This document shows positions 37,444 to 43,269 of a stretch of 43,269 nucleotides of DNA, piece after piece. The notes under the pieces were generated by a model. It made no database searches, was not told the origin of the DNA, and saw only the letters and a list, made by a program, of their open reading frames with translations. The DNA is taken from contig NZ_JH126471.1 of assembly GCF_000225705.1 (NCBI RefSeq), positions 53,610 to 96,878 of the forward strand, in the 5' to 3' direction. The translations under genes were made by a program, and so were the position numbers. The stretch comes from Collinsella tanakaei YIT 12063. GTDB lineage: Bacteria > Actinomycetota > Coriobacteriia > Coriobacteriales > Coriobacteriaceae. Each line of letters begins with the position of its first letter. Positions within the stretch are counted from its first letter, which is position 1.

Positions 37444-37512
37444 GCCGGCAGCCGGAGTGCAACTGGAGTGCGGATGGGACCGAGCGCTCTAAAAGGCGCG
37501 CGATCGCTTTTG

Positions 37513-37549
37513 ACGGCCGTGTGCGGGCTTTGTGCCCGTGCGCGGCCGT
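37513..37549 (+). terminator. Hairpin downstream of the ABC fusion gene
   Basis: A 16-bp stem with some G-U pairs (37513-37528 with 37534-37549) and a 5-base loop lies 70 bases after the stop. No long T-run follows, so termination is likely but not certain. Confidence 0.45.
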
Positions 37550-37692
37550 TGCCATGCGCCGCCTCATTAACCGGCGGTTAGGTTTTGCGCTCCAAACATG
37601 ATGACACCTCAATTGCGTTCGACCCTGCAAGCTGCTGAAATAGACGGTGAGCAGCTGCGAGGTAACCATCATATGCTGAAGGGACGGACGCA

Positions 37693-38739
37693 ATGCCTAT
37701 AGCCAACATCATTCGCGAACGACGTCGTGAGCTAGGCCTGACGCAAGAGCAGGTAGCTCAGAGTCTGGGGGTTTCCGCGCCGGCGGTCAACAAGTGGGAG
37801 CGCGGTGCGAGCTACCCGGATATCACGATCATTCCGCCGCTTGCCCGGCTGTTGCAGACGGATGCAAACACGTTGCTTTCCTTTGAGGCTGATTTGGACG
37901 AGGAGACAAACCTTGCCATTCAGCGCGAGGTTGATCGCCTGGTGCGCGAGGAGGGTTACGTGGAGGGCTTTGCCTACGCGCAGGAACAGCTGCGCCTATA
38001 TCCGGCCAGCGATGAGCTCGCTATTGTGCTTACGCAATACCTTGACGGCGCGCTCACGCTTTTTCAGGTTGAGGACCCCGATCGGTATCGTTCTGCGCTA
38101 GACAAAGCCTGCGAGCGGCTGAGCCAAAGCGCTCTGCCCGAAGCTCGCGAGCAAGTGTGCGGCATGCTGATCGCGCGCGCCATGCAAGATGGGCGCTACG
38201 AGGACGCGCAGCACCTGCTTGACACAATTCATCAGCCGCAGATCGACAGGGAAGAGCGCCAGGCGATTCTCCTAATGCGCCAGGGTCGCGATGAGGAGGC
38301 AGCGCGTCGGTGGGAGGCGCGCCTTATCAGGATTTCTGCCGATCTCATGGGCGCCATCAACAGCATTATCGAGATTGCCTTGCGCGCGGGCCGAGTGGAC
38401 GATGCGTGCGCGTGCGCCCTCCGCGCGCAAGCGACGTTCGAGGCGCTCGACCAGCCCGGGTGGATGAGGCTTGCGCCCAGCTTGACCGTTGCGGTGGCAA
38501 GACAGGATGCGGACGAGACGCTTGATTTGCTCGAGCAGATGATGGCGTCCCTGCATGGGGGCGACACCGGCGTTCTCAAGAGTCCCCTGTACCGTTATAG
38601 CGACTTTAACGATCTGGCGCAGCTGACCTCCCAAATGGGCGCGGTGATGCTGGCCGGTGTACAGGCTGACGAGGATTATGCGTTTTTACGCGAGGCTCCC
38701 GGCTATGGCGCCTTTCTTAAGAAGTGGGGCGTTCGGTAG
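37693..38739 (+). CDS. XRE-family transcriptional regulator with helical-repeat C-terminal domain
   Basis: This 348-residue protein has an N-terminal HTH of the XRE/Cro type (residues 5-60: IIRERRRELGLTQEQVAQSL, then VSAPAVNKWERGASYPDI, the typical recognition helix), followed by an all-helical region of about 280 residues with TPR-like pairs (EGFAYAQEQLRLYP, ARAMQDGRYEDAQHLLDTI, ALRAGRVDDACACALRAQA). This layout resembles regulators that bind a peptide or partner protein through the helical domain. ATG 37693 has AAGGGA upstream. It follows the large ABC transporter on the same strand and could control it or the adjacent small membrane protein; this is inference from position. The 249-bp gap on its left has no gene. 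Confidence 0.88.
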   Translation: MPIANIIRERRRELGLTQEQVAQSLGVSAPAVNKWERGASYPDITIIPPLARLLQTDANTLLSFEADLDEETNLAIQREVDRLVREEGYVEGFAYAQEQLRLYPASDELAIVLTQYLDGALTLFQVEDPDRYRSALDKACERLSQSALPEAREQVCGMLIARAMQDGRYEDAQHLLDTIHQPQIDREERQAILLMRQGRDEEAARRWEARLIRISADLMGAINSIIEIALRAGRVDDACACALRAQATFEALDQPGWMRLAPSLTVAVARQDADETLDLLEQMMASLHGGDTGVLKSPLYRYSDFNDLAQLTSQMGAVMLAGVQADEDYAFLREAPGYGAFLKKWGVR

Positions 38740-38881
38740 GCCGGCCCGCCCTGTAAGAGCGAGATGCGTTCCCATCATTTTCACCACGCTTGCCGAGAGA
38801 TGCGGTTTGCGCGCCCCGCGGTGGGTAGTACGTAGATAGCACCGTTATTTCGGCGTCAGAACGCGGCGGAAAGGAGCCATC

Positions 38882-39124
38882 ATGCCCGGGTATGAGATCT
38901 TGATTATGTTGGCGGTCGTTGTCCTTCTGGTGATCGCGGCGCTCTTCGCGGTGCCGCGCGTCATGCGCACGTGGACCGCGGCGACGTCGCCTACGGACGA
39001 GCGCATCGAATACGCGACCCACATGGGAAAGGCGGTGGACCAGGGCCCAGCCCCCAGTGACACGGCCGAGCGCGAGCGCATGGGTCATCGCGAGACCGAG
39101 GGCGCGCCCATTCGCCAGCTCTAA
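38882..39124 (+). CDS. Small single-pass membrane protein of unknown function (80 aa)
   Basis: ATG 38882 with AAAGGAG upstream opens an 80-codon gene. The protein has one N-terminal membrane helix (ILIMLAVVVLLVIAALFAV, residues 6-24) and then a charged, probably disordered cytosolic tail (RVMRTWTAATSPTDERIEY ... DTAERERMGHRETEGAP). It superficially resembles the TatA layout but lacks the TatA hinge motif, and it is too long for KdpF. It sits between the XRE regulator and the convergent kdpE gene. Confidence 0.6.
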   Translation: MPGYEILIMLAVVVLLVIAALFAVPRVMRTWTAATSPTDERIEYATHMGKAVDQGPAPSDTAERERMGHRETEGAPIRQL

Positions 39125-39145
39125 GCCAAATGATGAATCTGCTTG

Positions 39146-39176
39146 AGAAGACGGGTCCGTGTTGGGCCCGTCTTCT
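39146..39176. terminator. Hairpin between the small membrane protein gene and kdpE
   Basis: AGAAGACGGGTCC (39146-39158) pairs over 13 bp (one G-U) with 39164-39176 and is followed by TGCTTAGGGTT. It lies between convergent genes and may serve both. Confidence 0.65.
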
Positions 39177-39196
39177 TGCTTAGGGTTCCGTTGTCG

Positions 39197-39901
39197 TCAG
39201 AGGCGCTGCATGCGGTAGCCCACGCCCACATGCGTCTGGATCATGGTGGGGTGCGACGGGTCCGCCTCGATCTTCTTGCGCAAGGTTCGCATGAAAACAC
39301 GCAGGCTCGCGATATCGCTATCCCAGCTCGTGCCCCAAATCTCGCGAGTAATATAGGTGTGGGTGAGCACCTTGTCGACGTTTTTCGCTAGGAGAACGAG
39401 CAACTTGTATTCGGTTGGAGTGAGCGAGAGCTCGTGTCCTTCGATTGTCGCGTATCCCGCGGCGTAGTCGATGTGTAGAGGCCCGTTATCGAAGGTGCTC
39501 GTTTCGGCTGGCTCGCTCGCCGCCATAGAGGAGCGCCTTAGGCTGGCGCGTACACGCGCTAGCAGTTCTTCTACTGAAAAGGGCTTGGTAAGGTAATCGT
39601 CGGCGCCCGCGTCGAGTGCTGTGATTTTGTCGGAGTCTTCGGTGCGAGCCGAGATGACGGTTATGGGCACCGCGGACCAGCTTCGAATCTTGGTGATGAC
39701 TTCGACTCCGTCGATGTCTGGTAGGCCCAGGTCGAGCATAATGAGGTCGGGGCCATGCGATGCCGCTTCCATGATGGCTGCCTGGCCGTTGCAGGCCTTT
39801 TCAACGCTGTATCCATGCAGGACAAGGGCGGTTGATACGAGGTTTTGAACAGCGGGGTCATCTTCAACCAGTAGAATGCGTGGCTTTACGGCGTCATTCA
39901 T
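39197..39901 (-). CDS. kdpE: Response regulator KdpE (OmpR family)
   Basis: This 234-residue regulator has a receiver domain with the acidic pocket E13-D14-D15, phosphoacceptor Asp57 (in LIMLDLGLPDIDG), Ser84 and Lys106 (LTKPFS), and a C-terminal winged helix typical of OmpR proteins (ELSLTPTEYKLLVLLAKN ... VFMRTLRKKIE ... VGVGYRM). It is the partner of the KdpD kinase, whose gene ends eight bases inside this one, so the two are translationally coupled. In characterised systems phospho-KdpE activates the kdpFABC potassium pump. No kdpFABC lies in the window, so its target here is open. Confidence 0.93.
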   Translation of the reverse strand: MNDAVKPRILLVEDDPAVQNLVSTALVLHGYSVEKACNGQAAIMEAASHGPDLIMLDLGLPDIDGVEVITKIRSWSAVPITVISARTEDSDKITALDAGADDYLTKPFSVEELLARVRASLRRSSMAASEPAETSTFDNGPLHIDYAAGYATIEGHELSLTPTEYKLLVLLAKNVDKVLTHTYITREIWGTSWDSDIASLRVFMRTLRKKIEADPSHPTMIQTHVGVGYRMQRL

Positions 39902-42632
39902 GGATTTCTATCTCCTCGGCGGGCAGGGTGAAGCAGAAGACGGCTCCACGGGGATGGTTGTCGCGTACCTCGATGATACCGCCGTGTGCCTCTACAATAG
40001 AGCGGCACAGCGATAGGCCGAGGCCGAAGCTGCGGTGCGAATCCACGGGTTGGGCTTTACTTGAGATGAAGAATTGGTCGAAGACGTGGGGTTTATCGCA
40101 GTCTGCTACGCCTGGGCCGTTGTCGGCAACTTCTACCACGATGAACTTGCCCTCGCGATGAGCGCCGATGGTGATAGTCGAGTTCTCGGGTGTGTACTTG
40201 AAGGCATTCATAATGAGATTTGTGAGCACCTGCATGATGAGGTGGACGTCGATGCGCACCAGCAGGATATCATCATCGTTGCGCTTAACGGTGATGGTGT
40301 GGCCGCGCGATGCGCGTGCGACATGGCTGAGGGCTCCCGCGATAACCTCGTCGATGAGTTCGGTTGTGAGGTTGAGGTGTATACTGCCGTCCTCGACCCG
40401 GGTGATGGCGAGCAAGTTTTCAACGGTATCGATCAGCCAAAGGGAGTCGTCGTAGATGGCGTCGGCGAGGTTTCGTCGCTGTTCGGGGGTGAGCTTCTCG
40501 TCGCCTTCCCGAAGAACCGCCGCGGATCCGGAGATCGCCGTGAGGGGCGTTCTCAGGTCATGGCCTATGGAGCGAAGGAGGTTGGCGCGCAGCTGCTCGT
40601 TTCTGGCTAGGACGGCGGCCTCTTCACGTTCCTTTGCTGCCTTGTCGCTCTCGAGCGCCAAAGCGCATTCGCCGACGATGGATAAAACAATTGAATGCTC
40701 AAAGTCTTCCAGCTCTCGCCCGTTCAGGGCGATGCCCATGACTCCGAACACTTCGTCACCGGTGCGTACCGCAAGGTAAAGACAAGAAGCTTCGGGTAGG
40801 GTGCGCGTGCTCGCCCCTGCGTGCTTGTTATTGGCGTACGTCCACGTTGCGACAGCCCGTTCGTAGTCAGTGAGCAGCGATGCGGAGTGGTCCTCGGAGC
40901 CCGCGGGCTCGTAGATGGCTTTCCCGAGAAGGCTGCGATCGGCGGTGTAGAAGACCACATCGAGCTTTAATAGTTTGACGAGCTGGTTCATGGCTACACG
41001 GGCGCGTGCTTCTGCGCCATGGGCCTGCTGCAGGAGCTGGTTTGTTTCGAGGAGCACTCGTGTCCTGAACGCGTTTTCAGCAGAGGTCCGGGCGCTATTG
41101 GTGATACGTGCCGTGAGCTCGCCGGCAACCATGGCGGTTGCGAACATGATGGCGAACGTGACAAGGTAGCTTCGATCGTAGCTGTTGAGTGAGAACAGGG
41201 GCGTAACGAAGCAGAAGTTGTAGAGAACGACGGAAAGGACGCTGGACATGATTGTGCATAAGCGTCCGGTTGTGGTGACGGCGGTGAGCAGCGCAGTGAG
41301 GATATAAAGAGAGATGATGCTGGAGTCGGCGAATCCCAGGTGGCGGAAGGAGACTCCAATCGCCGTGGCAACAAGGGAGAGGCCTAGCGTTCGAAGGACA
41401 TCGCGGCCGCTGGGCGGTTGCAGCGCGGTCTGATGCTTGCGCTCCATCGGCCGGGAGGGCGGTGTTTCTTGGTCCGGGATGATGTAGATGTCGAGGTTTG
41501 GAGCAAATGCTATGAGTTGCTCGACGAGCGATTTGCGACCAAAGAGGACCTGACGGACGCCGCTGTGCTCCCCCGTGCGCCCCATGACGATCTTGGAGAT
41601 GCCGGAGAGGCGGGCGAACTCGGCGATCTGGAAGGCGACATCGTCGCCGTAGACCGTCTCCATGTGGGCCCCGAGCTGCTCGGCAAGCGCGATGTTGGCA
41701 GAAAGCTTGGCGCGCTCGCCCTCGTCCATCGCCTGGGTGCGTGGGCTCTCCACGAATAGCGCCACCAACTCGCTGCGAAACGCCTTGGCCATGCGCGCCG
41801 CGGCACGGACGATGCGGGGATTGGTCGGAGCTGGAGAGATGCAGACCAAGATGCGCTCGCTGGTGTAATAATCACGGTTTCCCAACACGCGCGCGGCGTC
41901 CGTGAGGCGGCTGGTGCGGTCGGCGCAACGGCGCAGCGCGATCTCGCGAAGCGCGGTGAGGTTTTCAATGGTGAAAAAATACTGTTGTGCACGATCTGCC
42001 TGGTCGGGATGGTAGACGAGTCCGGCTCGAAGGCGCTCGAGCAAGTCTTCAGGTTCGATATCGACGAGTTCGACCTGGTCGGCGTCGTCGAAGATGCGGT
42101 CAGGGATTCGCTCGCTCACGACGATTCCGGTGATGGACGCGACTATGTCGTTCAAGCTCTCGATATGTTGGACGTTCACCGTCGTGTAGACATCTATGCC
42201 TGCACGCAGGAGCTCTTCTACATCCTGATAGCGTTTTTCATGACGGTTCCCGGGCGCGTTTGTATGGGCTAGCTCATCGACGAGGATGAGCTGGGGGGCG
42301 CGCATGATGGCCGCATCGAGGTCGAATTCGGAAAGCGTGATGCCATTGTGTTCGACGAGTTCGTGTGGCAGGCATTCGATTCCTCTTGCAAGACGGGCGG
42401 TCGCCGGGCGCTCATGCGGTTCGATGTACCCGGCGACGACGTCGACGCCGCGTCGCTTGGCGGCGTGGGCAGCTTGCAGCATCGCGTAGGTTTTGCCCAC
42501 GCCCGCGGCATAGCCGAAGAAGATTTTGAGATGCCCCCGGCCATTTCGAATCTCGTCGGGCGATCCGTCTTGTTCGATTGCCTTGAGAAGAAGGTCTGGA
42601 TTGGCGCGGGTGTCTGATGCGTCACGCGGCAT
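39894..42632 (-). CDS. kdpD: Sensor histidine kinase KdpD
   Basis: This 912-residue potassium/turgor sensor has the full KdpD architecture. The N-terminal KdpD domain (residues 30-240) has Walker A GYAAGVGKT at 40-48 and LILVDELAHTN as Walker B. A universal stress protein-like domain (about 250-380, RILVCISPAPTNPRIVRAA, KIVMGRTGEHSG) follows, then four close membrane helices (about 405-520), a GAF-like region (540-660), a HisKA domain with phosphoacceptor His691 in SIGHDLRTPLTAI, and HATPase motifs NAFKYTPENS (N box), VADNGPGV (G1) and FGLGLSLCRSIV (G2). ATG 42632 has AAAGG upstream. In other species the pump genes kdpFABC lie upstream; here that side holds an IS110 element within 330 bases. 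Confidence 0.95.
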   Translation of the reverse strand: MPRDASDTRANPDLLLKAIEQDGSPDEIRNGRGHLKIFFGYAAGVGKTYAMLQAAHAAKRRGVDVVAGYIEPHERPATARLARGIECLPHELVEHNGITLSEFDLDAAIMRAPQLILVDELAHTNAPGNRHEKRYQDVEELLRAGIDVYTTVNVQHIESLNDIVASITGIVVSERIPDRIFDDADQVELVDIEPEDLLERLRAGLVYHPDQADRAQQYFFTIENLTALREIALRRCADRTSRLTDAARVLGNRDYYTSERILVCISPAPTNPRIVRAAARMAKAFRSELVALFVESPRTQAMDEGERAKLSANIALAEQLGAHMETVYGDDVAFQIAEFARLSGISKIVMGRTGEHSGVRQVLFGRKSLVEQLIAFAPNLDIYIIPDQETPPSRPMERKHQTALQPPSGRDVLRTLGLSLVATAIGVSFRHLGFADSSIISLYILTALLTAVTTTGRLCTIMSSVLSVVLYNFCFVTPLFSLNSYDRSYLVTFAIMFATAMVAGELTARITNSARTSAENAFRTRVLLETNQLLQQAHGAEARARVAMNQLVKLLKLDVVFYTADRSLLGKAIYEPAGSEDHSASLLTDYERAVATWTYANNKHAGASTRTLPEASCLYLAVRTGDEVFGVMGIALNGRELEDFEHSIVLSIVGECALALESDKAAKEREEAAVLARNEQLRANLLRSIGHDLRTPLTAISGSAAVLREGDEKLTPEQRRNLADAIYDDSLWLIDTVENLLAITRVEDGSIHLNLTTELIDEVIAGALSHVARASRGHTITVKRNDDDILLVRIDVHLIMQVLTNLIMNAFKYTPENSTITIGAHREGKFIVVEVADNGPGVADCDKPHVFDQFFISSKAQPVDSHRSFGLGLSLCRSIVEAHGGIIEVRDNHPRGAVFCFTLPAEEIEIHE

Positions 42633-42704
42633 GGTGTGGCCTTTCTAGATCGTGAAGTATGCGTGCACTTGCGGCGACGGCGCCGTTTGGTGCCCACGTG
42701 GTCG

Positions 42705-42710
42705 AGTATA
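42705..42710 (-). promoter_or_regulatory. Possible -10 element of kdpDE
   Basis: TATACT on the minus strand would start transcription near 42698, about 66 bases before the kdpD ATG. No matching -35 is visible; activator dependence would explain this. Confidence 0.35.
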
Positions 42711-42817
42711 GACACACTGAGAATTCAATGGGGCTTTCTACCTGCATCTTTACGCCATCTTAAGGTCGTCCGAGCCAACCCTAATGCTGCTTTAATTCCC
42801 GAAAGCGTTTACTATCG

Positions 42818-42845
42818 TCAAGCGCTTGCGGAGTCGGGCGCTTGA
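42818..42845. repeat. Inverted repeat TCAAGCGC/GCGCTTGA between kdpD and the insertion sequence
   Basis: TCAAGCGC (42818-42825) and GCGCTTGA (42838-42845) are perfect complements around 12 bases. It could be an operator for kdpDE or mark sequence near the left end of the insertion element. The rest of 42633-42817 shows nothing else. Confidence 0.45.
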
Positions 42846-42869
42846 GACGATATGAGTTGAACATTGGGA

Positions 42870-42957
42870 GCCCCTCCCCTTGCAGCTCTATCGTGGGTCG
42901 GGCGACAATGGTCGTAGCGCCAACCGTGGCCGCGCGCCACATGCGACGGAGAGGGGC
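42870..42957 (+). ncRNA. Candidate bridge RNA region of the IS110-family element
   Basis: The sequence before the transposase folds as nested hairpins. GCCCCTC (42870-42876) pairs with GAGGGGC (42951-42957) as a closing stem; inside are GCGAC/GTCGT (42902-42915) and GTGGC/GCCAC (42926-42940). IS110-type elements are known to encode a bridge RNA in this left-end noncoding segment that guides target and donor choice. The assignment rests on position and visible pairing only; the guide loops were not identified. Confidence 0.4.
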
Positions 42958-42962
42958 CCGCC

Positions 42963-43269
42963 ATGTCCAATTATGTCACAGCCATCGGTCTCGACGTCCA
43001 CGCGAGGAGCATCTCCGCATGCGCCTTCGACCCCATGACCGGCGAGGTGTCCCGCGCAAGGTTCGGATACGACCCCGCGTCGGTCGCCGAGTGGGCACTG
43101 GGGTTCGAGTCGCCCAAGGCGGTGTACGAGAGCGGCCCGACCGGCTTCCACCTCTGCCGCGCCCTGAGGGCGCTCGGCGTCGACTGCGCCGTAGGCGCCG
43201 TCTCCAAGATGCACCGGCCGGCCGCCGACCGCGGGCGCAAGAACGACCGGCGCGACGCCGAGTGGCTCG
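42963..43269 (+). mobile_element. IS110-family transposase, N-terminal part (cut by right edge)
   Basis: The open frame from ATG 42963 (GGAGAGG upstream) runs off the window after 102 residues. It is the DEDD RuvC-like catalytic domain of IS110 recombinases: AIGLDVHARSISACAFD with Asp11, AVYESGPTGFHLCRAL with Glu56, and GRKNDRRDAEWL with Asp95 and Asp98. The spacing of the last two matches the family. The C-terminal Tnp20 domain with the catalytic Ser lies beyond the edge, so intactness cannot be judged. These elements move through a circular intermediate without classical terminal inverted repeats. It lies 330 bases upstream of kdpD and points away from it. Confidence 0.92.

Noticed and set aside
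38882-39124. kdpF or tatA gene
   Set aside because: The protein is too long for KdpF, lies on the opposite strand to kdpDE, and lacks the conserved TatA hinge and amphipathic helix.

Overview
The window reads as a high-GC Gram-positive chromosome, most likely an anaerobic gut actinobacterium of the class Coriobacteriia (Collinsella-like). This is inferred from several things: high GC, frequent GTG/TTG starts with strong AGGAGG-type ribosome sites, a membrane biotin-dependent decarboxylase, an ATP-type PEP carboxykinase, a four-domain ribosomal protein S1 and a TAT/lipobox PstS. No rRNA or tRNA gene was seen, so the taxonomic placement is inference.

Layout. (1) 1-5.8 kb is an oxaloacetate node. 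It holds a biotin carrier (cut by the window edge), the decarboxylase beta subunit, a 47-residue gamma-like membrane peptide and a carboxyltransferase alpha subunit without its own biotin domain. Divergent from these are ATP-dependent PEP carboxykinase and a biotin-protein ligase that would charge the carrier. (2) 6-13.6 kb holds single genes: a bacterial-type poly(ADP-ribose) glycohydrolase, YaaA, a PfkB sugar kinase, an M18 aminopeptidase and DNA polymerase I without a proofreading motif. (3) 13.6-18.5 kb begins with a repeat-rich intergenic region and a HAD phosphatase. The arginine genes argG and argH follow, with a 70-residue ORF of unknown function between them. (4) 18.6-20.1 kb has two minus-strand genes for anchored or secreted proteins, the second broken by a frameshift. 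(5) 20.4-27.2 kb holds ndk, an L-cysteine desulfidase-like Fe-S protein, two HAD phosphatases flanking rpsA, and a PepV-like dipeptidase. (6) 27.6-31.3 kb is the pstSCAB phosphate importer, without phoU beside it. (7) 31.5-37.4 kb holds an ABC-F ATPase, then an intergenic array of six 20-bp repeats, then a leader with tandem operator-like repeats and a terminator hairpin, then a giant ABC ATPase-permease fusion. (8) 37.7-42.6 kb holds an XRE regulator, a small membrane protein, and kdpE/kdpD on the minus strand. (9) The right edge enters an IS110-family insertion sequence whose transposase has DEDD catalytic residues and a structured upstream RNA region that may be a bridge RNA.

How the genes work together. 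The first block suggests control of the oxaloacetate/pyruvate/PEP balance, with sodium export by the decarboxylase if it works like its relatives. pst and kdpDE are ion-sensing or uptake systems. M18, PepV, the desulfidase-like protein and argG/argH fit an amino-acid- and peptide-using lifestyle. The observations most worth a second look are the 20-bp repeat array at 33.5-33.8 kb, the attenuator-like leader of the ABC fusion, the tandem palindromic repeats at 13.8-14.0 kb, the candidate IS110 bridge RNA, and the stand-alone ADP-ribose glycohydrolase.
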